Below are positions 18,108-27,284 of a DNA stretch of 42,830 nucleotides, piece after piece. The stretch is from Candidatus Woesearchaeota archaeon (lineage in GTDB: Archaea; Nanobdellota; Nanobdellia; Woesearchaeales; DSVV01). The stretch's first letter is position 1. Each line of letters starts with the position of its first letter. The position numbers and the translations under genes were made by a program. The notes beneath the pieces were generated by a model that saw nothing but the letters and a program-made list of their open reading frames with translations, was not told the origin of the DNA and did no database searches. The stretch lies in NCBI GenBank assembly GCA_018303325.1, contig JAGVYH010000006.1, positions 1 through 42,830 on the forward strand. Direction: 5' to 3'.

Positions 18108-19502
18108 ATGAACATAAACAGAGTAATTTTAATGGTTCTCGACGGCGTTGGTATTGGCGCACAGCCAGATGCAGATCAATATTTCCAAAGAGGTGAAGAC
18201 GGTAAACCTGTTTCTGACAAAAGCGCAGCCACATTGCAAAACCTTGCAATGAAAGTTGGCGGGTTTGATTTGCCAAATTTTGAGAGAATGGGTTTAGGCA
18301 GTATTCTCAATTTTGTTAAAGGAGAAGGTATTGCAAACATGAGGCCAACATATTCACCTATATGCTTCTATGGCAAAGCACTTGAAGCTTCAGGAGCAAA
18401 AGACACTGTGTTCCTGCATTGGGAAATGATGGGAATAATTTCTAAAGGTGCTGCTTTATTTCCAGATGGTTTTCCTGACGAGGTTATTGGCGCAATAATC
18501 AACGCAGATTATAGAGAAGAAACGAAAAATCTGGGAATAACACCAGAAACTTGCAAATGTTTAACAGATGATTATAAGCTAAAAGGAATAATAGAGAAAG
18601 CAAACATTCCTATTTCAGGAACAGATGTTATAAAATTATATCATAAACCCCATGCAGAAACAGGAAAACTTATTGTGTACACGTCTGCAGACAGTGTATT
18701 GCAGGTAGCTGCAAGCGAAGAAATTCTTCCACCAAAATTATTGAATGCAATATGCGCAAAAATTAGAAATTTATTAGGCAGCAACACAGAGCTAGGAAAA
18801 AAATATGGTGTTGCAAGAATTATCTCCAGACCTTATACTGGCAATGATCATGAGCATCTGGAAAGAACATCTAACAGACATGATTTTCCTCTTGCGCCGC
18901 CTGAGCCAACACTTGTCGACAGGCTTCATGAAGCCGGCATACCAACAATAGGAATAGGAAAGGTTGCTTCGCTTTTTGACAACAGAGGATTTAGTGTTGT
19001 TGACGAGAAAGGAAAAGACTCTAATATTGAATTAATGGGAAGAACACTATCAGCAATGGATAAGTATAAGCAAGGATTAATTTTCTCAAACCTTCTTCAT
19101 TTTGACCAGAGTTATGGACATAGACGAGATTCAGTTGGTTTTTACAGAGCATTGAGAGAAGTTGATGCAATGCTGCCTATATTCTTTGAAAGAATAGGAA
19201 TGAATGATTTATTAATCATCACAGCTGACCATGGAAATGACCCAACATATGTTGGTTCAGATCATACACGAGAATATGTTCCTTTGTTTGTTTTTCATCC
19301 ACAGGTGAATGGTTTATTTTCTTATCATGACCCAAATGGTTCTTGTCGAATGACATATACATCTATAGATAGAATGGCGAATCTCAAAACAAGGACATCA
19401 GAGGCAGACATTGGGCAAACAATCGCAGAAGCATTGTTAGGAACACCATGTTTGCAGAATGGACAAAGCTTTTACAGGCAGATGAAAAAAGCGCTGGGAT
19501 GA
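18108..19502 (+). CDS. deoB: Phosphopentomutase
   Basis: INRVILMVLDGVGIGAQPDADQY; DTVFLHWEMMGI; GVARIISRPYTGN; GIGKVASLFDNRG; LLIITADHGNDPTYVGSDHTREYVPLFVF. Confidence 0.94.
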   Translation: MNINRVILMVLDGVGIGAQPDADQYFQRGEDGKPVSDKSAATLQNLAMKVGGFDLPNFERMGLGSILNFVKGEGIANMRPTYSPICFYGKALEASGAKDTVFLHWEMMGIISKGAALFPDGFPDEVIGAIINADYREETKNLGITPETCKCLTDDYKLKGIIEKANIPISGTDVIKLYHKPHAETGKLIVYTSADSVLQVAASEEILPPKLLNAICAKIRNLLGSNTELGKKYGVARIISRPYTGNDHEHLERTSNRHDFPLAPPEPTLVDRLHEAGIPTIGIGKVASLFDNRGFSVVDEKGKDSNIELMGRTLSAMDKYKQGLIFSNLLHFDQSYGHRRDSVGFYRALREVDAMLPIFFERIGMNDLLIITADHGNDPTYVGSDHTREYVPLFVFHPQVNGLFSYHDPNGSCRMTYTSIDRMANLKTRTSEADIGQTIAEALLGTPCLQNGQSFYRQMKKALG

Positions 19503-19533
19503 ATAAACTTTCCCCAAATAAATTCCATAAAAT

Positions 19534-20550
19534 TCACAAAAATAAATTCCAATAACTATTATACATTTCAAAGGCACAAAAATCAATTAAATCCGAATAA
19601 TAAGCTGCTGTTGAAGTTGTAAGTTTACACTTGTCTGCCTTATTTAATTTGTTTAGGTACATTATTCTATTTTTCTTTTTGATTATTAAAGGAGGATTTC
19701 CTTTTTTCAGAAGAATTAAATTAAGCAACATTCTACCTGTTCTGCCATTGCCGTCCATAAATGGATGAATCTTCTCAAATTTATGATGAAAAATAATTGC
19801 TAAAGCAAAAGGGTGCAGCTTATGTTCATTCTCTTTGTACCACTTTAATAATAGCTCCATATCAGCTTTAACGTACGGCGCTGGTGTTGACTCAAAATTT
19901 GCCCTGAATACTCTCACGTCAATGGTTCTGTATCCTTTTCTTACGTCAATATTATTCATAAGAGAATCATGTATCTCACAAATAAACTCATGATTTATAT
20001 CTTTGTTAACTTTGTTAAGTTCGTCAAATAATCTGAAAAAAACTTTCTCTGTGTTTTGTAAGTCATAAACTTCCCTTAAGCTTTTATCTTTTGGCGTAAT
20101 GTTCTCAATTAATAAATCTTGAGCCTGTTTTAATGTAATTGTATTGCCTTCTAAAGAAGCTGTATTAAATGCGAATTCAATAATAAAATTTTTTAATATC
20201 TCTTTTTTAGTAAGCTCATCTAATTTGTAGAACTGATTATCCCAATGCAGTTTGCAAGACTCAATGTATTCTAACGCTTCTTTACTTAAATAACTGTCTT
20301 TTTTTAGTTTTAAGCCTTTTATTTTTTCTAAATAAATGTTTGTTTCTATAAATCTGTTTATTGTGCGGTATGCTTTTTTAATATCATTATAATATTTTGA
20401 TGGAATTTTTTTTAGTTTATCCTTAACTGTGTTTATATCATCCCCTAAATACATTATATCCTTTGTGATTAATTTATTCTTTCTTTTAACAGAGGCTCTT
20501 AAGTAATAATATGCCTTTTTTCCAACAATTTTCTTGTATATATATACCAT
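19534..20550 (-). CDS. Fic domain protein with N-terminal inhibitory motif
   Basis: HPFMDGNGRTGRMLLNLILLKKG (Fic core) and TASLEGNT (inhibitory (S/T)xxxE(G/N)). Confidence 0.93.
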   Translation of the reverse strand: MVYIYKKIVGKKAYYYLRASVKRKNKLITKDIMYLGDDINTVKDKLKKIPSKYYNDIKKAYRTINRFIETNIYLEKIKGLKLKKDSYLSKEALEYIESCKLHWDNQFYKLDELTKKEILKNFIIEFAFNTASLEGNTITLKQAQDLLIENITPKDKSLREVYDLQNTEKVFFRLFDELNKVNKDINHEFICEIHDSLMNNIDVRKGYRTIDVRVFRANFESTPAPYVKADMELLLKWYKENEHKLHPFALAIIFHHKFEKIHPFMDGNGRTGRMLLNLILLKKGNPPLIIKKKNRIMYLNKLNKADKCKLTTSTAAYYSDLIDFCAFEMYNSYWNLFL

Positions 20551-20583
20551 TCTAAGTATATAACATCAACTTATATATATATT

Positions 20584-20742
20584 TTACCCTTTATTTTTGT
20601 AAATTTGAATATAAAGGGTAAGAAGTATAAAAAACACACATCTCACAGAATAGACGTTATAATTAATAATACTCATTATTATGATAACTTATTTTTACGT
20701 TTTACCCTCTATTTTTTAAAATCTCAATGTAGAGGGTAAAAC
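20584..20742. repeat. Two homologous hairpins of ~40 bp
   Basis: taccctttat/ataaagggta (20585-20620) and gttttaccctcta/tagagggtaaaac (20699-20742). Confidence 0.75.
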
Positions 20743-20819
20743 ACATGATAGACACAATATAAAGACAAAAGAATCATAGCGTTAGCAAAAACAGTTCTTA
20801 TCTAAAAGAATACACTTTG

Positions 20820-21479
20820 CTATTCATCAATTATCCCAATTACCCTGCATGGTGCTCCATCTGCATCTTTAATCTTCAATGGTAGAATATAGCATTTAAA
20901 CCTTTTTCCTATTAATTTTTCCAGATTAACCAGATTTTCTACAATTAATATATCATGTTTGAAAAATAATTTGTGGATTTCAAACGGCGCATTATCTGGC
21001 GTAAAAGAATCTAAACCAACTATTTTGACTTTTTTATCTATCAATCTCTGTGCAAGGAGTTTACTTATAGTTGGATTATTCTTGAAAAATTCTTCTGAAC
21101 CTGCTTTCTTTGTATGTTCTGTATAGAAAAACACAATATCATTCTGTTTAACCTCGTCTAAGCTTGGTTCAGGATTATTCTTAGTATCTATCACAATTCC
21201 CTCGCCAATAAATTTATCCATCTTAAAATCTGTAAGTTTTTTCCCTTCTTTTAGCATATGAAAAGGTGCATCAATATGTGTGGAAAAATGAGAACTAAAA
21301 CTAATCCTTTTCTCGTTCCATCCATCTTTTTCAATTGTAGCAGTTTGTTTGATTTCTTGTTTTAAGCTATCAGGAAAAACAGGTGTCTGTTCATCAATCA
21401 TCATTGTTAAATCAAATATCTTCATTTTTCCACCATTTGTAATTATACTAAAAGTCCTTAGCTTCCGAACAAAAAACAA
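20820..21479 (-). CDS. Cyclase family protein (kynurenine formamidase-like); likely start near 21422
   Basis: MKIFDLTMMIDEQTPVFPDS; HFSTHIDAPFHML; VGLDSFTPDN; CYILPLKIKDADGAPCRVIGI. Confidence 0.88.
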   Translation of the reverse strand: MFFVRKLRTFSIITNGGKMKIFDLTMMIDEQTPVFPDSLKQEIKQTATIEKDGWNEKRISFSSHFSTHIDAPFHMLKEGKKLTDFKMDKFIGEGIVIDTKNNPEPSLDEVKQNDIVFFYTEHTKKAGSEEFFKNNPTISKLLAQRLIDKKVKIVGLDSFTPDNAPFEIHKLFFKHDILIVENLVNLEKLIGKRFKCYILPLKIKDADGAPCRVIGIIDE

Positions 21480-21541
21480 GGACTTTTGTATATACTAAAT
21501 GGAATTAATTTGTTCGGAAACTAATTCCATTTAGTATATAT
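21444..21541. repeat. Modular hairpin repeat, copy A (modules M1-M2)
   Basis: tatactaaaagtcctt..ttccgaac..aaggactttt and actaaatggaatta..gttcgg..taattccatttagt. Confidence 0.85.
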
Positions 21542-21594
21542 CGACGAATTTGATACTGGTTTTTTGATTTGCGTTTCAATATTTTCGCTTCAAC

Positions 21595-21951
21595 TTATGT
21601 AATTCTAGTTCCAGTATCAATCTCTTTCTCTGTTGTTAATAAAACACATTCTGTTCCATCTTCTTTTTCAGCGCAGAGCAGCATTCCTTCTGAAAGTTCG
21701 CCGGCAAATTTAGTTGGTTTCAAATTTACCAGTACAACAATCTTTTGGTTTATTAGCCCTTCTTCTTTATAATACGGAACTAAACTAGTAACAATCTGCC
21801 TTGTTTTTTCACTCCCAACATCAACTTGCAGCTTGTATAATTTTTCTGTTCTATGGATCCTTTCTACTTTCACGATTTTCCCAACTCTTATCTCTAATTT
21901 TTTAAAATCTGAATATTCTATTTGTTCCATTTGAGTTACCTCGTAATACAC
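21595..21951 (-). CDS. tRNA-binding domain protein (MetRS C-terminal / Trbp111-like)
   Basis: YSDFKKLEIRVGKIVKVERIHRTEKLYKLQVDVGSEKTRQIVTSLVPYY...LVNLKPTKFAGELSEGMLLCAE. Confidence 0.92.
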   Translation of the reverse strand: MYYEVTQMEQIEYSDFKKLEIRVGKIVKVERIHRTEKLYKLQVDVGSEKTRQIVTSLVPYYKEEGLINQKIVVLVNLKPTKFAGELSEGMLLCAEKEDGTECVLLTTEKEIDTGTRIT

Positions 21952-21964
21952 ACTTCATTAAGGA

Positions 21965-22058
21965 TATACTAAAAGTGATTAATTTTCGAACAAATTAATC
22001 ACTTTTGTAAGTTGGAAAGCAAAGCTTTCTAACTTCTCAGGAATCTCTGATTCCCGAG
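21965..22058. repeat. Modular hairpin repeat, copy B (M3-M5-M6), overlaps the 3' end of the PEP-domain CDS
   Basis: aaaagtgattaatt-ttcgaac-aaattaatcactttt; aagttggaaagc/gctttctaactt; ctcaggaatc/gattcccgag. Confidence 0.88.
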
Positions 22059-23471
22059 TTTTGTTGCAATTTTTGTGCCTACAATGCAAGGAATGCCTAA
22101 TTCTCTAGAAACAATTGCAGCATGGCATGTCATACCGCCTTCGTCAGTTATTATTGCAATTGCTTTTCTCATGCCGACGACATAATCCGGCGCTGTCATA
22201 GGCGTAACAAGAACATCCCCTTTGTTTATTTTGCTGATTTCTTTACCAGATTTAACAAGTTTAACTGTTCCTTTAATTCTACTCTTGTTCCCAATGCTTA
22301 CAGATATGCCTTTGAATTCCTTCAGATTCTTGTCAATCTTAATATCTACAAAAGGCTTAATGATTTCTTCGACTTCTTCGCCAGAAAAGAATTTGTTAAT
22401 ATTCTCCTCATTATAATAATTTCTCATATGATAATCTTTTCTTGTCTTAATTTCTGATGAATGGACTAATTTATGATTATTCAGCAATTCTGTCAAATCT
22501 TCAAACCTGTAGTAATGCAGGTCGTCAAAAGGAATATTGTATATCTCAGAAACCTTTTCTAATAACTCATCTATAAAATGATTAGCAATAAAAATATGCT
22601 TTTTTCTGTTGTCCTGCCACCAGATACAGAAAGCTAATCTGTGCATAATCTTCTCGACATCTTTAGAAAGGCTGTAGGTTTCAATTAATTTTTTCTTTTC
22701 CTTTAATATATTTTCTTTTAAAGCAGTTATTTTCATCAATTTGCCTGGTGCTTCTTTCACAGATAAAGCGCTAAGCTCTTTTTTAAAATGCTCCACAGAC
22801 AATATTTTTGTATGGTGATAACTGTTCAGGAGCCAGAAAAATTTCTGCCGGTGCTCTGCTAGTTTTTTGTCAAATTCTTTCTTGTTGTTTTCAAATCTCT
22901 TAATTTTAAGCAAATCCAATTCTTCTTCCTGATAAAATGAATAATCTTCAGGAGCAGATAACCTTTCAAGGACAAAAGAAAACTCTTTTTCATTTTTTAT
23001 TTTTTTGCTGAGTTCTTTTCTTAGCATCTGCTCTCCGCCCCAGTTGCTAAGCTCAGGCAATAATCCAATCACCCAAAATTTTTGGTAAATTGAAAAAAAG
23101 CAGTTAAAAACATCTCTTAATTCTGCTTTATTCATGTTTTCTATTTTTGTTTTACTCTTTTCTACAGTATACTTAAGAAATTCTTTAATAATTGTCTGCC
23201 ATTCATTATAATTTTTTCTAAATTCGTTATCTGCTAAAATAAATTTCTTAAAATTCTCCTCGCCTATGTCACGAAGCTGTTTGTAATCACAAATAAATGT
23301 AATCTTTTCTTCATGAACCCACATAAGAAAAGACGGCCAAGCCACAAAACGTTTTCCAAATTGAGTTAAAGCGCTGTACCAAATATCAGGATAAACAGGT
23401 CTAGCGTCAATCGGCCCCCAGATGAATAATTCTTTGTTTGGATTTATGTTAATCTTATTAATCTGCTTCAT
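22029..23471 (-). CDS. PEP-utilising enzyme mobile-domain protein; C-terminus altered by repeat
   Basis: GDVLVTPMTAPDYVVGMRKAIAIITDEGGMTCHAAIVSRELGIPCIVGTKIATKL; last residues (GNQRFLRS*) encoded by repeat sequence. Confidence 0.85.
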   Translation of the reverse strand: MKQINKININPNKELFIWGPIDARPVYPDIWYSALTQFGKRFVAWPSFLMWVHEEKITFICDYKQLRDIGEENFKKFILADNEFRKNYNEWQTIIKEFLKYTVEKSKTKIENMNKAELRDVFNCFFSIYQKFWVIGLLPELSNWGGEQMLRKELSKKIKNEKEFSFVLERLSAPEDYSFYQEEELDLLKIKRFENNKKEFDKKLAEHRQKFFWLLNSYHHTKILSVEHFKKELSALSVKEAPGKLMKITALKENILKEKKKLIETYSLSKDVEKIMHRLAFCIWWQDNRKKHIFIANHFIDELLEKVSEIYNIPFDDLHYYRFEDLTELLNNHKLVHSSEIKTRKDYHMRNYYNEENINKFFSGEEVEEIIKPFVDIKIDKNLKEFKGISVSIGNKSRIKGTVKLVKSGKEISKINKGDVLVTPMTAPDYVVGMRKAIAIITDEGGMTCHAAIVSRELGIPCIVGTKIATKLGNQRFLRS

Positions 23472-23494
23472 TTTTCATACTCTTTCTGCATAAA

Positions 23495-23685
23495 TATACT
23501 AAAAGTGCAAAATAATCGAACATTATTTTGCACTTTTGTATACTAAAAGTCCTTAGCTTCCGAACAAAAAACAAGGACTTTTGTATATATAAATGGAATT
23601 AGTTTGTTCGAAAACTAATTCCATTTAGTATATATCTCGGGAATCAGAGATTCCTGAGAAGTTAGAAAGCTTTGCTTTCCAACTT
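23495..23685. repeat. Modular hairpin repeat, copy C (M4-M1-M2-M6'-M5')
   Basis: aaaagtgcaaaataat-cgaac-attattttgcactttt, then M1 and M2 nearly identical to copy A, then inverted M6 and M5. Confidence 0.88.
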
Positions 23686-24498
23686 ACAACTTTCTGAAAT
23701 AACAACACCCTTTATTTTGTAGTCTTTAAATGCCCTAACCAATTCTTTATATTTCATGTCGCTGTCAGGCAGATTTAAATGATTCTTCTCACCCTTTTGC
23801 CCATATTCTATTCCAGAAACATGAATATGCATATTATTTAATGCCTCTTTTCCTAAATGTTTTTCGACGTAACTCAAAATTTCAGAAAATTCTTTGTAAT
23901 TATTATATTTGCTGGCATTTAGTTCAGGTCCTGCATTTCTTGCATGCACATGACTAAAGTCAATGCACGGAAGAACCTGCTCAATTTCCTGCGACAATTT
24001 AACAATCTCCTGAAAAGTTCCCCATTGTGTTCCTTTTCCTGTTGTTTCTGGCCTTATCCAAATTTCATTGCCTTCGTTTTTCAGAGTTTTCATAATATCC
24101 TGCATTTCTTTCTTGACTTTTTCATAAACTTTTTCTGGCGGCATTTCCATATTATAAGCTGCATGAAAAGTTAAGCTGTACCCTCCGCAGAGCCATGCGA
24201 TCCTTGCAGCGTTTAAAATGCGCTGGACAGACGCATTAACTTTTTCAGTTTCCAGACTGTTTAGATTTATAAAATATTGGCCGTGGCAAGTTAGAACAAC
24301 ATTATTTTTGGCAGCAATTTCTTTTACTTGCGGAGCTTTTTCTTTAGAAATATTCACCTGCCTGACAAACTCAAGCTCCATTGCATCTAAACCTAGCTTT
24401 CTAACGTGAACAATACCATTAGAAATGTTTCGTTCTGGCGTTGATAAAGGCACGCCTGCTGTGCCGAATAAAAGTTTATTTATCTTATGTTTACTCAT
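23662..24498 (-). CDS. Endonuclease IV-like TIM-barrel protein; C-terminus altered by repeat
   Basis: LLFGTAGVPLST..; LTCHGQYFINLNS; WIRPETTGKGTQWGTFQEIVKLSQEIEQVLPCIDFSHVHARN; HIHVSGIEYG; VVISES then CKLESKAF* from the repeat. Confidence 0.85.
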   Translation of the reverse strand: MSKHKINKLLFGTAGVPLSTPERNISNGIVHVRKLGLDAMELEFVRQVNISKEKAPQVKEIAAKNNVVLTCHGQYFINLNSLETEKVNASVQRILNAARIAWLCGGYSLTFHAAYNMEMPPEKVYEKVKKEMQDIMKTLKNEGNEIWIRPETTGKGTQWGTFQEIVKLSQEIEQVLPCIDFSHVHARNAGPELNASKYNNYKEFSEILSYVEKHLGKEALNNMHIHVSGIEYGQKGEKNHLNLPDSDMKYKELVRAFKDYKIKGVVISESCKLESKAF

Positions 24499-24546
24499 AA
24501 AAAAGATTAAGAATAAGGATATTAATAAATTTTTGGGTTGATATAA

Positions 24547-24885
24547 TCACTTCCTTTTTACTGTTTCCTTCTTTTTTGTGTTTGTACTCCCAGATCCACC
24601 AATCTTCTTGTTAATATCATCAACCATCTTATCGACGTCTTTTTCGCTCATGCCGTGCATCAGGCTGCCCTGTTCAATTGTCTCAAAAGCAGCGCCGTGG
24701 CAGCCAATACAATGCAATCCGCAGTTTTGCATAACTTCCCATGATTCAGGATATTTAGTCAGAACATCAGCAAAAGTCATATTCTTGTTAACCTTTATCG
24801 TTTTGGTATTCTTGTTGATATCTATTGTTTTAGTATTCTCGTTAATCTTTACTGTTTTAGCTTCTTTTTTTTGTTTACCAGCCAT
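24547..24885 (-). CDS. DUF1858 domain protein (hybrid-cluster-associated redox disulfide type)
   Basis: MTFADVLTKYPESWEVMQNCGLHCIGCHGAAFETIEQGSLMHGMSEKDVDKMVDDIN. Confidence 0.85.
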   Translation of the reverse strand: MAGKQKKEAKTVKINENTKTIDINKNTKTIKVNKNMTFADVLTKYPESWEVMQNCGLHCIGCHGAAFETIEQGSLMHGMSEKDVDKMVDDINKKIGGSGSTNTKKKETVKRK

Positions 24886-24937
24886 AATTTCACTCTCCGT
24901 TTGATTATACTGAACCTAAATATGTAAAACATAAAAT

Positions 24938-25141
24938 TTACTGCACTTTTATTGCGTTAACAGGGCAGCCATCTACAGCTTCTTTTACTTTTTTCTCGTC
25001 TGCCTTCCCAACTTTTTCTTTTCCTTTCTTTACATCTGCCTTTGTATCGTCGCCCATCTCAAAATATTCTGGGCAGATTGCAGCGCAGGCTCCGCATCCA
25101 ATGCAAGCGTTTTTATCAACAGATACTTTCATCGATATCAC
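24938..25141 (-). CDS. 4Fe-4S ferredoxin
   Basis: VDKNACIGCGACAAICPEYFEM...AVDGCPVNAIKV. Confidence 0.92.
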   Translation of the reverse strand: MISMKVSVDKNACIGCGACAAICPEYFEMGDDTKADVKKGKEKVGKADEKKVKEAVDGCPVNAIKVQ

Positions 25142-25232
25142 CTTTAATTATTATTTATATTATTTTTTGTTCATACTTTATTCATTTTTTCTCTTTAAAT
25201 AACTTATTAAATTGTAAATTATTAAAAAAGAG

Positions 25233-25356
25233 TCCCCGCAGGCGGACTCGAACCGCCAACCTTTCGGTATTGGCTGGGTACTTTTCATTCAAGCAAGTAA
25301 ATTGCAATTCAAAGCACCATCTACAGCCGAACGCTCTACCATTGAGCTATGCGAGG
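25233..25356 (-). tRNA. tRNA-Tyr(GTA) with a ~50-nt intron
   Basis: Minus strand CCTCGCA TA GCTCAATGGTAGAGC G TTCGG CTGTAG [intron] A CCGAA AGGTT GGCGGTTCGAGTCCGCC TGCGGGG A; C1-G72 as expected for archaeal tRNA-Tyr. Confidence 0.9.
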
Positions 25357-25479
25357 GTATAATGTCTGTTTTCGAGGAGTGTTTTTATATTTTGTGGTAA
25401 TTTATGTATAATCTAGAAAAATATGGTTTTTTTACATCATAAAATAAACAGTAAAAAAGTAAAATCAAACCACAATCCC

Positions 25480-27051
25480 TCACTTCGCCGTAATCTTATT
25501 GGACAAAGTCCTTTTAACACTTTCTCCTTTGCCTTTGAATTTAACAACTGCCTGAGGCAGTGAAAACCCGCCAATAATCTTTAATTTTGACTGGATTGTA
25601 TAAGAGATTATTCTTTCCTCGAATGGCTCTAATGTAGGTATGTCCCACCTGATAATAGTGCCTTTGTGTTCGTGCTTTATTACTTTCGATGGATGCAGTG
25701 TGCCTACTGAAAACTCTGTGTCGAGCATGCCCATTTGGGGAATTCTGTCAACAAGTTTTACATCTTCAACTGATTTATTAGTTCTGTTTTTCAGATGGAG
25801 CAATATTTTAACATCAGATATGCCCTGATTATCAACATTCATTATCTTTGTTTCTTTTTTAATCACAATAGGGCTTCTGAATATATAATATAAAACTATT
25901 CCAATAATGATAAGGAGAATTATATAAATCAATGGCCTGTAATTTTTTGTTACTAAAACTGTCTTTGACTCTTGAGACTCTAATTCAATGTTCCAAGAGA
26001 AAGATCTTCCATTATCGTCTTTAACCAGCGCTGCTTTCGGCGATGTTTTCATAAAAGGAAGCATAAACAGGGAAGTTGGAACCTTGACTTCTTTTGTCTC
26101 TTTTACATTCCCATTATTTGTATAAGTATAACTTAATATCCATTTGAAGAAAGAGCTGGTTTCATCCTTCTTCTCAGGTATGTCTGTGTATTCAATAATC
26201 TCAATTTGTTTAGTCGCTGGTGTAAACTCAACATCGCCAACTTTTATCTTGACTGTGATTGTATCTTCTTTTGGTGGCTGTGTTGGATTGTAATTAACAG
26301 TAAACAACTCTGTTTTTTTCTCAAGCGAAGCAAGAGACACTATTCTGTCTATATTGTATAAATCGCTTCTTATTGTTATTAAAACATCTGAAAGAGCAAG
26401 AGGATTTTTATTATCCAGCAGAACCTTTAATGTAACTGGCTGCCTTGGATCAATCTTTTCAGGAATATCAAAATTAAATGCAACTGTTGGCTGGTATTTG
26501 GTAACAGGTGGCGTTGGATTTCTGTAAAATATCATAAATGATGCTTCTTTAGAAATGCCTGTTTTTTTCGAATTGAACATAACTTTGAAGTTTTGAAGGC
26601 CAAATCCCAATGCATCGCTGCTTGGGGTTATGGATAAAGGAAAAGTTATTGTTTTGCCGGCACCAACATTAACCCCTGAAAGATAAGACGCAGGATCAGT
26701 AGTAAAGCTCCATTTAGGTATTGCCCCAAAATTAAATTTAAATTCATCTTCCTGTGCTAAGGTGTTATTGATAGTTATCAAAAACTTTGCTGTTTGGGTG
26801 GGATAGATATCATTAACAACAGTGTCAATTTGAACATTAAATGTGTCAGCTGAAGTATCTGTATCTGTTAATGTGCCTGAATCACCTGTTTCTCCATATA
26901 CGGCGCTGACATTAACTATAGAAACAATAACTGGAGCAATAAACAGCCATGTGATTAACAGAAAAAAAAGAAACAACTTACTTTTCATAACCGACACCTC
27001 TCCCTTTTTTAATAGACAAAATTTTTCATACACACACTTTAAGACGTACAC
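25480..27051 (-). CDS. Secreted/membrane-anchored repeat-domain protein; likely start near 26988
   Basis: N-terminal signal MKSKLFLFFLLITWLFIAPVIVSIVNVSAV, beta-rich ectodomain, TM helix PLIYIILLIIIGIVLYYIF, DUF11-like tail. Confidence 0.7.
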   Translation of the reverse strand: MYVLKCVYEKFCLLKKGEVSVMKSKLFLFFLLITWLFIAPVIVSIVNVSAVYGETGDSGTLTDTDTSADTFNVQIDTVVNDIYPTQTAKFLITINNTLAQEDEFKFNFGAIPKWSFTTDPASYLSGVNVGAGKTITFPLSITPSSDALGFGLQNFKVMFNSKKTGISKEASFMIFYRNPTPPVTKYQPTVAFNFDIPEKIDPRQPVTLKVLLDNKNPLALSDVLITIRSDLYNIDRIVSLASLEKKTELFTVNYNPTQPPKEDTITVKIKVGDVEFTPATKQIEIIEYTDIPEKKDETSSFFKWILSYTYTNNGNVKETKEVKVPTSLFMLPFMKTSPKAALVKDDNGRSFSWNIELESQESKTVLVTKNYRPLIYIILLIIIGIVLYYIFRSPIVIKKETKIMNVDNQGISDVKILLHLKNRTNKSVEDVKLVDRIPQMGMLDTEFSVGTLHPSKVIKHEHKGTIIRWDIPTLEPFEERIISYTIQSKLKIIGGFSLPQAVVKFKGKGESVKRTLSNKITAK

Positions 27052-27284
27052 ATCATTTTTAATTACCAGCGAATAATCCTTTTTTGCATATTATATCAAA
27101 TTTATTATTATATGAACAATCCATGTGTTTACTTATATATATAATTTTCTTTTTATGTAAATTGCCGCAAATTTTCGTTAACTTTTTAAATACATCCTTT
27201 ATTCAATCCAGTTATAGAGATGTGGGTAGTCACTTGCCTGAATCTATAATCAAATAGAATAATTAAAACAACGGAAGTGAAAAC

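Noticed and set aside
21444-23685. Integron attC sites
   Set aside because: The conserved sequence is in the hairpin loop rather than at R'/R'' core ends, and no integrase is visible.
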